Assembly (NCBI RefSeq): GCF_040361435.1
Contig: NZ_APNL01000015.1
Span: forward strand, 41,875 to 105,874
Length of the DNA stretch: 64,000 nt
Direction of reading: 5' to 3'
DNA from: Salinisphaera sp002433465
Lineage (GTDB): Bacteria; Pseudomonadota; Gammaproteobacteria; Nevskiales; Salinisphaeraceae
Shown here: positions 27,579 to 36,197 of the stretch, in pieces
Position numbering within the stretch: position 1 is the first letter of the stretch
Layout: every line of letters starts with the position of its first letter
Translations under genes and position numbers: made by a program
The notes under the pieces: model-generated
Database searches by the model: none
What the model was told of the DNA's origin: nothing
The model's input: the letters and a program-made list of their open reading frames with translations, nothing else

Positions 27579-27623
27579 TGTGTAATATGCAGGTAAAGGA
27601 TAGCTGTGTAATATTTATGCAGG
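27579..27623 (+). promoter_or_regulatory. Direct repeats upstream of the cyclopropane synthase gene
   Basis: TGTGTAATAT occurs at 27579-27588 and again at 27605-27614 (26 bp apart), each followed by TATGCAGG (27586-27593 and 27616-27623). The AT-rich boxes contain TAATAT, compatible with -10 elements. They lie 56-100 bp before the start of the cyclopropane synthase gene. They could be two promoters or repeated regulator sites. Confidence 0.4.
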
Positions 27624-27678
27624 CATGAGAACGCGGTCGGGCGTCGCGCATGCGTCGTCCGGCCAGGGCGGGGACATC

Positions 27679-28920
27679 ATGAAGACACGGTTTTTCGACC
27701 GGTTGATCGCTCAAGGCACGCTCGTCGTGCACTTCCCGGATACAAACACGCGGATCATCGGCCAGGGGCCGCCTACAGCGCATATCCATCTGCGCGAACG
27801 CAAGGTACTGGCGCGGCTGCTCTCGGATCCGGAAATGGCTTTCGGCGAAGCCTATATGGACGGTGACTGGTGGCCGGGCGAGGGCGGCCTGCTGGCAGTT
27901 TTCGAGCTGTATTTCACGAACGCGGACAAGTTCGGTTCCAACCCCATCCTCGATCTGGCGCGCCATGCGCTGCGCGGGCTTCGCGAAGCCAATTCGCGGC
28001 TGCGCTCACGACGCAACGTCAGGCACCACTACGATATCGATCACGAACTGTTCGCACGCTTTCTCGATAGTGAGATGCACTATTCCTGTGCCTATTTCGA
28101 AAGCCCCGACATGGACCTGGAAGCAGCCCAGCAGGCCAAGTGTCGCCATATCGCGCGCAAGCTCTGTCTCGAGCCGGGCGATCGCGTGCTCGATATCGGC
28201 TGCGGCTGGGGCGGACTGGCGCGCTATCTTGCCCGGCATTACGACGTGACCGTCACCGGGCTGACGCTTTCCGACGACCAGTACGAATATGCGCAGGCGC
28301 GCGCCCAGCATGAAGGGCTGGCCGATCGCCTGCGTTTTCTCAAGCAGGACTATCGCGAACACCAGCGCCAGGAAAGCGATGGCTACGACGCCATCGTGAG
28401 CGTGGGTATGTTTGAACATGTCGGCCGGCCACAGTTTCAGATCTTTTTCGATCAGGTGCAGCGTTTGCTCAACCCCGGCGGGCGCAGCCTGATCCATACG
28501 ATCGGGCGAAACGGCCCGCCGATCGAGGATACCCACGGCTGGATCGAGCGCTATATCTTCCCCGGCGGCTATGTGCCTTCGCTGTCAGAGGTTGTGCCCT
28601 GTATCGAGAAGACGGGCATGAGTCTGGCGGACGTCGAAGTGTGGCGGCTGCACTACGCGCGCACGCTGGATTGCTGGAATCAGCGCTTTCAACAGCATCG
28701 CGAGGCGTTTCGAGACCGCCTGGGCGAACGCTTCTGCCGGATGTGGGAGTTCTATCTGCTGGGCTGCCAGGCCATCTTTCGCTGGGGCGAGCTCGTGGTG
28801 TTCCATCTCCAGCTTGCCCAGCGCAATGATGTGGTGCCCGTGACCCGCGATTATCTCTACCGCGCTCGACTCGAGGCGCCGCGTCGAATTCAGGATACCG
28901 AGTTCGACCGCACCGGCTGA
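27679..28920 (+). CDS. cfa: Cyclopropane-fatty-acyl-phospholipid synthase family protein
   Basis: A 413-residue SAM-dependent enzyme that methylenates cis double bonds in membrane phospholipid acyl chains. Family signals: YMDGDWW near residue 59, the HYDIDHELFARFLD segment, YSCAYFESP, the SAM motif VLDIGCGWGGLA at 170-181, SVGMFEHVG, and the C-terminal YYLLG-type region WEFYLLGCQAIFRWGELVVF. ATG at 27679 begins a family-like N-terminus. Its last 31 nt overlap the end of the symporter gene on the opposite strand. Confidence 0.92.
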   Translation: MKTRFFDRLIAQGTLVVHFPDTNTRIIGQGPPTAHIHLRERKVLARLLSDPEMAFGEAYMDGDWWPGEGGLLAVFELYFTNADKFGSNPILDLARHALRGLREANSRLRSRRNVRHHYDIDHELFARFLDSEMHYSCAYFESPDMDLEAAQQAKCRHIARKLCLEPGDRVLDIGCGWGGLARYLARHYDVTVTGLTLSDDQYEYAQARAQHEGLADRLRFLKQDYREHQRQESDGYDAIVSVGMFEHVGRPQFQIFFDQVQRLLNPGGRSLIHTIGRNGPPIEDTHGWIERYIFPGGYVPSLSEVVPCIEKTGMSLADVEVWRLHYARTLDCWNQRFQQHREAFRDRLGERFCRMWEFYLLGCQAIFRWGELVVFHLQLAQRNDVVPVTRDYLYRARLEAPRRIQDTEFDRTG

Positions 28921-30317
28921 ATGCTGCCCGAACGCAGGCGCGCGGCGATGGTGGTCGCCAGAAACAGCGTGGTACACAGTGCCAGCCCCCAGACGTTGAT
29001 GCCGAGCGTCTGTGCATACGGGCCGCTGCCCAGCGACAGGGCGTCAGGAATCAGGTCGAGGCCGGCCAGGCGTTCGAGCGCCAGGGCAATTCCGATCACC
29101 ACCCCCGGCCACAGGGCCACGTGAAACGACAGTCGACCGGCGCCGGGCAGCCAGGCCAGCAGAAAGATCGGCGCCAGACCCATGATGGCGGTGCCGCTGA
29201 TGGTAGTCGCGGCGATCACGGCCGGGCCGACGCCTTTGATATACAGAGACAGCAGCGGCAGATTGCCCAATAGGGCTATGATCCACATCGCCCGGCGGCC
29301 GCGCTGCTGGTCCTTATGGGTGGGCACGGCACGGGCGACGCGCCAGTCGCGGGCGGTGAACTTCGCGGTGGAGGCGAAGGTGGAATCGAGCGTCGAGCCG
29401 GCGCTGGCCAGCATTACCGCGTTGAACAGCAGCATCATGCCCAGGCCCAGCGCCATGGGTACGGCCACGGCGACCGACGGCGTTGCCGGGATGTTTTCGG
29501 CCAGGGCATAAAGGCCGGCTACGCTAAAGCCGGCAATCAGCGCGCCGCCGAGCAGCGCGGCGAGTACGAAGCTGGCCACCATCTTGTGCGGCGGACTGAC
29601 GAAGGCGCGGTCGGTAAGTACCGGATCGTGAAAGCCGTACGACAGCGTCTGCACGAGGGCCAGCACGGCAAAAGTAATACCGTGCATGCGCATCTCGGCG
29701 CCGACCAGCGGTGCTGCGGCGCCGGTGCCCGTGGCGCCGATCAGGCCCGGCGCCAATACCACGAGAGTAACGACCAGCAGCAGCGCAATCAGCACCATCT
29801 GGGCCGCGTCGGTCACGATCGAGGAACGCAGCCCGCCGCGGCGGGCGTAGTAGAGGGTCAGGCCGGTGAAAGCGATCACCGCCACCCAGTAGGGCGTGCT
29901 GCCTTCGCTGCCGAAATAGAGGGCGGCGACCTTGGTGTTCGACCAGATCTCGTTGAACAGGCGAATGCCGATCACGACCAGAAACAGCCGGGTCGCGGTC
30001 GCGCCGTACTTACGTTCGAGAAATGCGGCCAGCGAATTGTCGTGGCCGTAGCGGCGGATGAAGTAGACCGCAACGGCCACCACCACGAAGGCCAGCCAGT
30101 AGCTGGCATAGCCGATGCCGCCCCAGTAGCCGAAAGCGGCGGTCAGGTTCATGGCGTTGTCGACGCTCTTGGCCATCACCCAGGAGATGGCCGCCGACGC
30201 GCCGAGCAGCCACACGCCGGGGCTGCGCCCGCTCAGAGAATGCCCGCCAAAAAACCCCATCGGCCCGCTGGCACGCGGGGTAGCCCGAAGCACGATCAGG
30301 GCATAAGCCGCGAACAC
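28890..30317 (-). CDS. Sodium:solute symporter-like membrane protein
   Basis: A 475-residue polytopic protein with about 12-13 membrane segments, resembling the SSS (SLC5-type) symporter family. The opening after segment 1 (GGHSLSG...WLLGASAAISWV) and the later block ASAGSTLDSTFASTAKF are SSS-like. The start is uncertain: no ATG lies before the first membrane segment. GTG at 30317 truncates that segment, while a CTG at 30362 would overlap the gspN stop. The substrate cannot be read. It follows gspN on the same strand and overlaps the end of the cyclopropane synthase gene convergently by 31 nt. Confidence 0.7.
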   Translation of the reverse strand: MFAAYALIVLRATPRASGPMGFFGGHSLSGRSPGVWLLGASAAISWVMAKSVDNAMNLTAAFGYWGGIGYASYWLAFVVVAVAVYFIRRYGHDNSLAAFLERKYGATATRLFLVVIGIRLFNEIWSNTKVAALYFGSEGSTPYWVAVIAFTGLTLYYARRGGLRSSIVTDAAQMVLIALLLVVTLVVLAPGLIGATGTGAAAPLVGAEMRMHGITFAVLALVQTLSYGFHDPVLTDRAFVSPPHKMVASFVLAALLGGALIAGFSVAGLYALAENIPATPSVAVAVPMALGLGMMLLFNAVMLASAGSTLDSTFASTAKFTARDWRVARAVPTHKDQQRGRRAMWIIALLGNLPLLSLYIKGVGPAVIAATTISGTAIMGLAPIFLLAWLPGAGRLSFHVALWPGVVIGIALALERLAGLDLIPDALSLGSGPYAQTLGINVWGLALCTTLFLATTIAARLRSGSIQPVRSNSVS

Positions 30318-30358
30318 CAGCCATGGCGTGAACGCCAGGGCGCCGGTCAGCAGGTGAT

Positions 30359-31111
30359 TCAGAGTCGTCCCTGTTCGCGGATCGGATGCCAGCCGTCGCC
30401 GTCGGCACGGCCGAGCTGGTCGAGCATCTGCGGCAGGCGTTCATCGGCACCGGCACGCGCGCGCAAACGTACGTCCAGCAGATAGCGCCGCGTCGCATCG
30501 AGCGTCAGTCCGCCGTCGATCGCAAGCGGGCCCTCGCTTTCCACCACCGTCGCACGCAGGCCCTCATCGGCGTGGGCGAGGGCCGCCGTGAAGCGACCCA
30601 GGGGCACCGGTGGGTTGAACAGCTGCCAGCGCGTGTTCACCAGGCTGATCTGGCCGGCGAGGGCGTCGAAGTGCAGTTCGTCGTCGAACACCGCTTCGTC
30701 GATATTCACCCGGACATCGCCCGACAGCGGCAGGAAGGTATAGCCGCCGAGTTTGGCCAGCCAGCCTGCCGAGGCGCTGCCGGTCACGTTCTTGATGGTG
30801 GTTTGTCCGAACAACGAACGCGAGACATCGGCATCGAAGCCGCTGAGGTCGGAGTCGATCTGCAGGCGCGCACTGATACGCGCGAGCAGCAGCGACGCGG
30901 GCTCCAACTGCCAGGCAACGTTCTCGATGGCGCCGTCGGGCCCGGAAATATAGCTGGCGCGGCCGTCGAAGAGCGTGCCGCTGACGCCGCCCATGGAAAT
31001 GGGGCCCATCTGTTGCGCCCAGCCGGCCGCCACCCTAGCCGGCAGGAAGGCGACCAGGCCAATCACGAACGCGACGAGCCCGATCAGGCCATAGCGAAGT
31101 GCGCGCATCAT
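30359..31111 (-). CDS. gspN: Type II secretion system protein N
   Basis: A 250-residue inner-membrane protein: one N-terminal hydrophobic segment (residues about 7-30) and a periplasmic domain typical of GspN, with SGTLFDGRASYI and WQLEPASLLLARISA near the start. GspN is an optional T2SS component of uncertain role. It is the last gene of the gsp cluster and overlaps gspM by four bases. Confidence 0.85.
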   Translation of the reverse strand: MMRALRYGLIGLVAFVIGLVAFLPARVAAGWAQQMGPISMGGVSGTLFDGRASYISGPDGAIENVAWQLEPASLLLARISARLQIDSDLSGFDADVSRSLFGQTTIKNVTGSASAGWLAKLGGYTFLPLSGDVRVNIDEAVFDDELHFDALAGQISLVNTRWQLFNPPVPLGRFTAALAHADEGLRATVVESEGPLAIDGGLTLDATRRYLLDVRLRARAGADERLPQMLDQLGRADGDGWHPIREQGRL

Positions 31112-31608
31112 GGGTTGCCTCGCGCGAGCGTCAGTCGTGCCTGCACGGTGCCGGCCTCCTCATCGCGTGTGATGGTCATCTGCTGTGCCGCCACGCCGTA
31201 GTCGCGCTGCAGGCTGCGCAGCCAGAACAGCATCTGGTTGAAGTTGGCCTTTTCGAGGGTGACCGTGGCCTGGTCATCGTCGTCCGGCTGGATGCGTCGT
31301 ACTGCCTCGCCCAGGCCGTTATCACGGCTGGTCGTGTCCACGATCGACAGCAGTGAATCGTTGCGGCCCTGAATACGGCGCTGGGTATTGTCGGCCTGCA
31401 GCAGGCGAGCTTCGTCGCGAATACCCAGCATCCAGCGTGTTTCGTCTGCCTGTGCGGTCAGGCGCAGGCGGCCTTCCTCGACGCTGGTGTTGAGCGGACG
31501 CCACAGCGCGTAATAGAACAGGGCGATCGTTACGACGATCGCACAGGTGATCACCGCCACACGCTCGCGCGGAGCCAGGCCTTCGTACCACTGGCGTAAT
31601 GCGTTCAT
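31108..31608 (-). CDS. gspM: Type II secretion system protein M
   Basis: A 166-residue bitopic inner-membrane protein. A short cytoplasmic N-terminus (RQWYEGLAPRERVAV) precedes one membrane segment (residues about 18-38) and a periplasmic ferredoxin-like domain, as in GspM, which stabilises GspL at the assembly platform. ATG at 31608 overlaps the gspL stop (ATGA); the much longer open frame upstream is a shadow inside gspL. Confidence 0.9.
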   Translation of the reverse strand: MNALRQWYEGLAPRERVAVITCAIVVTIALFYYALWRPLNTSVEEGRLRLTAQADETRWMLGIRDEARLLQADNTQRRIQGRNDSLLSIVDTTSRDNGLGEAVRRIQPDDDDQATVTLEKANFNQMLFWLRSLQRDYGVAAQQMTITRDEEAGTVQARLTLARGNP

Positions 31609-32816
31609 GAGGACCCCGCGCTGACGCTGGCACGTATCTGCACACCGTTGGCGGCTGCGTCGGCGCTTTCGACGTTCAGGGTGGTGCCAGGCTTGCGTGC
31701 AAAGCCGGCGCGCAGGGCTTCCAGCGACTGCACGCTGTCGCCGCGCAGGCTCAGATACAGCGCGCCATCGCGATACTGCAGCGACTGAATGGTCAGGTTG
31801 CCGGCCTGGCCGGTGACTTCGGCCGTAGCCTGGAGCAGCGGAAACACACCGCCGCTGCCGCCGCTGCCACGCAGCTGGCGTATGTTCTGTTCGGCCTGCA
31901 CGCGCAGGTCGTTGATGGTGCCGACCCTTGGAAAGGTTTCCCGAAACACGCTTTCGCTGCGCGCTTCGAGGGCGTCGATACGCTGGTGGAGCTGGTAGCT
32001 TTCGATGCCGCGTGCGGCCAGGGCAACCAGCAGCCAGGCGGCTGCCAGGCCTGCGGTGAGCCGAAACGGCTGCCACCAGGCCTGCATCGCCGAGGCACGC
32101 GCAAACACGCCCTGACGCAGGTTGATGCCGGTACGCGCATGGGCATCGGCTCGGGCCAGAAGCTGGGCGAAGACGGTGTCGTCGTCGCCGTGTTCGATCG
32201 ATTCCAGCTCCGGCGCCGGCTCCAGGGTCCGTTCGTCGCGCAACCGTTGTGTGATGGCACTGTTTTCGGCCGCTTCGACGCACAGCCGCGCGGGCGGCGT
32301 GCAGCCGCCGGCCAGCACCGGCCATAGCGAGGGTTCGCAGGCAAAGCCGTGGCCGCTCTCGGTTCGGGTGAGCACGCGCTCGTCGATCACGGCCACATGC
32401 CAGCTCTGCTCGGCGTTGGGCAGGGCGAATACGTCCGGCACCGCCTGTACGATATCCAGGCCCGCAGCCGTGCAGGCGTCGAGCAGGCTCTGAAGCAGGG
32501 CGCGGTCGATGACCAGAACCGGCGTATCGCCATCGTCGGCGGCCTTGGCGGCAAGGGCGAAATGCAGATCGTCCACCCGTGTGACCAGGCGATCTTCCAG
32601 GGCGAAGGCCGCGGCCTGCAGGCGGCGCTTGGCCTGGCGGATGGGCGGCAGCGCGACCCGGGTGATGAGTACATCTTCGCTGGGCACGAGCAGCGTGCAT
32701 TCACGCCCGTCCGCGGCCCGTGCGGCCTCGTCGAGCGGACCGCGCACGAGTTCATCGGCCGCATTCAGCCAGGCGGCGTGTTCGCCGTCGAAATGCACGA
32801 TGAATCGTTCAGCCAC
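31605..32816 (-). CDS. gspL: Type II secretion system protein L
   Basis: A roughly 403-residue inner-membrane protein linking the GspE ATPase to the platform. The cytoplasmic actin-like domain spans about residues 1-235 (VALPPIRQAKRRLQAAAFALED core), one membrane segment is near 250-270 (LAAAWLLVALAARGI), and a periplasmic domain follows. The start is chosen as GTG at 32816 with a GGGGG site upstream; an ATG at 32852 is an alternative adding 12 residues. It follows gspK after an unusually large 215-nt gap. Confidence 0.88.
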   Translation of the reverse strand: MAERFIVHFDGEHAAWLNAADELVRGPLDEAARAADGRECTLLVPSEDVLITRVALPPIRQAKRRLQAAAFALEDRLVTRVDDLHFALAAKAADDGDTPVLVIDRALLQSLLDACTAAGLDIVQAVPDVFALPNAEQSWHVAVIDERVLTRTESGHGFACEPSLWPVLAGGCTPPARLCVEAAENSAITQRLRDERTLEPAPELESIEHGDDDTVFAQLLARADAHARTGINLRQGVFARASAMQAWWQPFRLTAGLAAAWLLVALAARGIESYQLHQRIDALEARSESVFRETFPRVGTINDLRVQAEQNIRQLRGSGGSGGVFPLLQATAEVTGQAGNLTIQSLQYRDGALYLSLRGDSVQSLEALRAGFARKPGTTLNVESADAAANGVQIRASVSAGSS

Positions 32817-33031
32817 GAAAACATACCCCCGGAATCGTGGACCGTGACCCATGCGGCGACCCCAGGCGATGACGGGCCCCGCGGGTGACGATCCGCGGCC
32901 AGTCTACCTGAATCGACAGCGCTTTTAACGTCTGCAGACCGTGGATGGCCGGGGCCCGGGTCGCGCCCGCCCGGCCTGCCGGGAGCTGGCCGCGCACAGG
33001 CCTGCCCATGCGGTCTCGTCGCGGCGCGGGA
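32817..33031 (-). promoter_or_regulatory. Intra-operon gap with GC-rich hairpins between gspK and gspL
   Basis: 215 nt separate gspK from gspL, whereas the neighbouring gsp genes overlap. On the minus strand CCCGGCAGGCCGGG (about 32973-32986) forms a perfect stem-loop and a second GC-rich inverted arrangement follows. No coding frame with family match exists. It may be a processing or attenuation site, or hold a secondary promoter for gspLMN. Confidence 0.35.
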
Positions 33032-33976
33032 TCAATCGACATTGGTGCTGTGGCGCACGGTACGAACGGCGCCGTTGTCACCGCGCTCGAGCACGCTGAA
33101 GAACTGGACCTGAGCACGATCGACCGTGATCTGGCCGCTGGCGAGGAAATAGTGGGTCATGACGTCCAGGCGATTGGCGTCGATCTCCAGCCCGGCCAGG
33201 GCTGGATCCTGCAGAAACGCATCGACTGATTTCCACGGCTCGTCGGCGCGGGATTTCAGCAGTGCCTCGCCGGTGCTTGGCGGCAGTTCCGGGACGATGG
33301 TGGCAAGCACGGGCGCCGGCGCGGTATTCACGTTGATGGGCGTGACCTGCGGCAGCGCGGTGATATACGGTTCCAGCGCGGCATAGATCGCGGGGGTGAC
33401 GCCCTTGACCAGGCGCAGCTCGCTGGCGCTGGCCATGAGCGTGTTCGCGGTTCGATAGGCCGGTGTCAGGCCCAGGTAATAATCGTCTTCGGCGCCGTCC
33501 GGCAGCGTCGGGTTGATATCGGCGTCGATCCAGTCGCGGGTGGCGGCGGCGATGGTGCGCGCGGTGACCTGATCGGTATCGGCGACCAGCTCGATGAGCC
33601 GCTGGAATTGCTCTTGTGCCGCTTCGGTGTCCGAGCCGTTGAGGTTATTGAGGTTGAAACGGCCCTGTAGATCAATGATACGGCCCTGCAGCGCGCCGCC
33701 GTCCAGCGGCAGATAATCCACCGGCTGCGCCCAGGCTTCTTCGAGGCTGTCGATATCGCTGTTCTGGGCATCCTGACGCAGCAGCTTGCCCAGCCAGTTC
33801 TCGATACCCACCGCATACCACCAGGCCTGCTCGGACTGCCAGATATTACCGCTGCGATGCAGGGCGAGGTTCATCTGCGAGAGCATGCCGGCACCGATAA
33901 TCCCTACCAGGGCGACGATGAGCATCGCGGTGAGCAGGGCCACGCCGCCCTGGTTGTGCCGATGCACGATCGTCAT
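33032..33976 (-). CDS. gspK: Type II secretion pseudopilin K
   Basis: A 314-residue minor pseudopilin capping the pseudopilus tip with GspI and GspJ. Prepilin-type N-terminus: G11 then VALLTAMLIVALVGI, with Thr at +5 instead of Glu, which is usual for GspK. The GspK-specific globular domain includes GRFNLNNLN near residues 105-113 and INVNTAPAPVLA near 218-229. ATG overlaps the gspJ stop. Confidence 0.92.
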   Translation of the reverse strand: MTIVHRHNQGGVALLTAMLIVALVGIIGAGMLSQMNLALHRSGNIWQSEQAWWYAVGIENWLGKLLRQDAQNSDIDSLEEAWAQPVDYLPLDGGALQGRIIDLQGRFNLNNLNGSDTEAAQEQFQRLIELVADTDQVTARTIAAATRDWIDADINPTLPDGAEDDYYLGLTPAYRTANTLMASASELRLVKGVTPAIYAALEPYITALPQVTPINVNTAPAPVLATIVPELPPSTGEALLKSRADEPWKSVDAFLQDPALAGLEIDANRLDVMTHYFLASGQITVDRAQVQFFSVLERGDNGAVRTVRHSTNVD

Positions 33977-34629
33977 TTCTCGGCTCCGGGCACCATGAAC
34001 AGCAGGCGCAGGTCGCCCCAGGTCGGGGTGGTTACCCGCAGTTCGATCGCCAGCGGCGGATCATAGCTGGCGGCGATGGTGCCGGCCGAGGTCTGGAGCG
34101 CGGACGTGGCTGCGCCGATCGAGCTATTCGCCGGCCAGCGGTCCTGCCATTCGCGGTCGCCGTCGAGAAAACGCCACTCCAGGTTGGATACGTCCTCGAG
34201 CAGCACCGACTCGACCGGCGCGCTGTCCTGGGCTCGATCGAGCACCCGCCAGTGCACGCGTACGAGGTTGTTGTCTTCGTCGATCCGATAGGCCACGCGC
34301 TGGAGGTTGCTGCGGATATCGCCGAGCGGGTTGCGCCAGCCGTTGCGGGTGAACTGCAGGCCGATATCCGGGCTGCCGTAGAGCGCGGGTTCGCTATCGC
34401 CGAAGCTGTCGCGAATCGGCCGGTTGACGATCTGTTCGAGGTCGTTGCGCATGCGCCATGCCGCCATCTGCAGCGTCTTGCTGCGATCGAGCGCGGCGGT
34501 CACGGTTTCCCGGGTCGAAATCACCGACGATAGTCCGCCGTACGCCATGGCCGCCATCACCACGAAAACGGCGATCGCGATCAGCAGCTCGATCAGCGTA
34601 AAGCCGCGGCTTCTTGCCGGCATCGTCAT
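33973..34629 (-). CDS. gspJ: Type II secretion pseudopilin J
   Basis: A 218-residue minor pseudopilin. Prepilin cleavage motif G9|FTLIELLIAIAVF with Glu at +5 lies at the N-terminus, followed by a globular domain with the GspJ-like LQFTRNGWRNPLGDIRSNLQR segment (core RNGWRNPLGD). An ATG two codons downstream is an alternative start. It shares one base with the gspI stop. Confidence 0.92.
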   Translation of the reverse strand: MTMPARSRGFTLIELLIAIAVFVVMAAMAYGGLSSVISTRETVTAALDRSKTLQMAAWRMRNDLEQIVNRPIRDSFGDSEPALYGSPDIGLQFTRNGWRNPLGDIRSNLQRVAYRIDEDNNLVRVHWRVLDRAQDSAPVESVLLEDVSNLEWRFLDGDREWQDRWPANSSIGAATSALQTSAGTIAASYDPPLAIELRVTTPTWGDLRLLFMVPGAEK

Positions 34630-35096
34630 CAGAAGTTGGACCCGTAATCGCGGGCGCTATCGGCGTCGGCCTCTGTCGCGTCGTCGTCGGCGTTGGCCGG
34701 CGCGTTCTGGAGTGCGACGTGCTGGGTAACGAACCCGCTGAGCAGGGCGGTCGAGTCGGTTTCCGGTTCGCCGCTGTTGGGGTCGATACGGAATACGCGA
34801 ACATCGATACGGCGTACGTCGGGATCGGGCGATTCCTGAATTTCGGCTTCCCAGTGCCAGTTGGTATCGCCCATATCGGTGTCGCCGTCTTCCGTGCCGG
34901 TGCCGGGCCACTGTTCGGCGATCTGGTACTGCACCAGCTGATTGCGGGCCACCCACTGGGCGATCGTGCGGTCGTGAATATAGCGGGCGTAGTCGGCATA
35001 GCGGGCGCCGCCGGAAATGAACGCGCCCAGCGCCAGCGCGATGATGGCGGTCGCCACCAGCACTTCGACCAGCGTGAAGCCGTGTTCGCGTTTCAT
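34629..35096 (-). CDS. gspI: Type II secretion pseudopilin I
   Basis: A 155-residue minor pseudopilin. Motif G6|FTLVEVLVATAIIALALGAF with Glu +5 is ideal for GspO/PilD processing. The globular part has the GspI-type ARNQLVQYQIAEQWP segment. The C-terminus is strongly acidic (ADDDATEADAD). It overlaps gspH by four bases. Confidence 0.92.
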   Translation of the reverse strand: MKREHGFTLVEVLVATAIIALALGAFISGGARYADYARYIHDRTIAQWVARNQLVQYQIAEQWPGTGTEDGDTDMGDTNWHWEAEIQESPDPDVRRIDVRVFRIDPNSGEPETDSTALLSGFVTQHVALQNAPANADDDATEADADSARDYGSNF

Positions 35097-35638
35097 CGCG
35101 GCCCGTCCACCCGATTCATTTCGAGCGTGCCGCCCGCTTCGCCGGTGATGCGGTAGCGATAGTCCACGTCGTTGGCGTAGAGCTCGAGTTCGAACGGCAC
35201 GAACTCGCCGCTGGACAGCAATACAGCCTCGGGGCGTACGAGATCTTCCTCTTCTTCATCCTCGTCGGCGCGTACCAGGCGTGGGCGGTCATCGCCGCGA
35301 TCCACCAGTACCAGCACGATGGCGTCGCCCAGCTCGCGTGGACGCAGCGGCGTGTCCGGCGCGTTCAGCGGCTGCCAGCCGTCGTCACCCAGGCGCAGGA
35401 AGCGGTAACCACCGCGGGTGATATCCAGGCCGATCTCGCGGCCGTATAGAATCGCATCGTCGGCGGCGGTCTGCAGCAGGGCGTTGAGCCGATCGGCTTC
35501 GGTATCGAGCCGGTCGGCCGGGCCGGTCGGGTTGATCGACAGCGACACGAAAGCCAGCACCACGCCGATGATCAGGGCAACGACGAGTACCTCGATGAGC
35601 GTGAAGCCGCGCTGTTGACCCCGTGCCGGCACCTGCAA
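35093..35638 (-). CDS. gspH: Type II secretion pseudopilin H
   Basis: A 181-residue minor pseudopilin linking the tip to the GspG fibre. Cleavage motif G11|FTLIEVLVVALIIGVVL with Glu +5. The GspH/FimT domain includes GREIGLDITRGGYRFL. A very acidic insertion (ADEDEEEEDL) sits before the last strands, possibly reflecting salt adaptation. It lies 12 nt after gspG. Confidence 0.92.
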   Translation of the reverse strand: MQVPARGQQRGFTLIEVLVVALIIGVVLAFVSLSINPTGPADRLDTEADRLNALLQTAADDAILYGREIGLDITRGGYRFLRLGDDGWQPLNAPDTPLRPRELGDAIVLVLVDRGDDRPRLVRADEDEEEEDLVRPEAVLLSSGEFVPFELELYANDVDYRYRITGEAGGTLEMNRVDGPR

Positions 35639-35650
35639 AACAACCTAGCG

Positions 35651-36109
35651 CTAGCTGTCCAGCGCCCAGTTGCCGATATCGGCGTCCGAATCCTCGCCGC
35701 CGGGACGGCCGTCGCGCCCGAGCGTGTAGACGTCGATCTCGCCGTGTTCGCCGGGGTTGCGATAGTGATAGACGTTGCCCCAGGGGTCGGTCGGAATGCG
35801 GTCAAGATAGCCGCCGGACTTCCAGTTGCGCGGTTCGGGCTGGGTGGTCGGCTTGTCCACCAGCGCGGCCAGACCCTGTTCCGTGGTGGGGTACTGGAAG
35901 TTGTCGAGGCGATAGAGTTTGAGCGCGGATTCCACCGCGCGAATGTCCTGGCGGGCCTTGGCCACGCGGGCCTCGTCCGGGCGCGAGATGATCTGCGGGA
36001 CGACCAGCGCGGCGAGAATGCCCAGGATGACCACCACGACCATGATCTCGATGAGGGTGAAACCGCCCTGTGCGCGCGGCGTTGCGGCGTGAAGCCCTTG
36101 TCGTTTCAT
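35651..36109 (-). CDS. gspG: Type II secretion major pseudopilin G
   Basis: A 152-residue major pseudopilin. Cleavage motif G16|FTLIEIMVVVVILGILAALVVP with Glu +5, then the highly conserved GspG domain: DNFQYPTTEQGLAAL, DPWGNVYHYRNPG, and the calcium-binding C-terminal loop GGEDSDADIGNW. It follows gspF after 88 nt and precedes gspH, as in canonical systems. Confidence 0.95.
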   Translation of the reverse strand: MKRQGLHAATPRAQGGFTLIEIMVVVVILGILAALVVPQIISRPDEARVAKARQDIRAVESALKLYRLDNFQYPTTEQGLAALVDKPTTQPEPRNWKSGGYLDRIPTDPWGNVYHYRNPGEHGEIDVYTLGRDGRPGGEDSDADIGNWALDS

Positions 36110-36197
36110 GTCGTTCTACTCCTCGGTGGCTATCGGTTCGGGTCGATGTATGAGTGTACGCGCGCCGCACGGGCGCCCGTGCAACGCGGGCCGCGGG

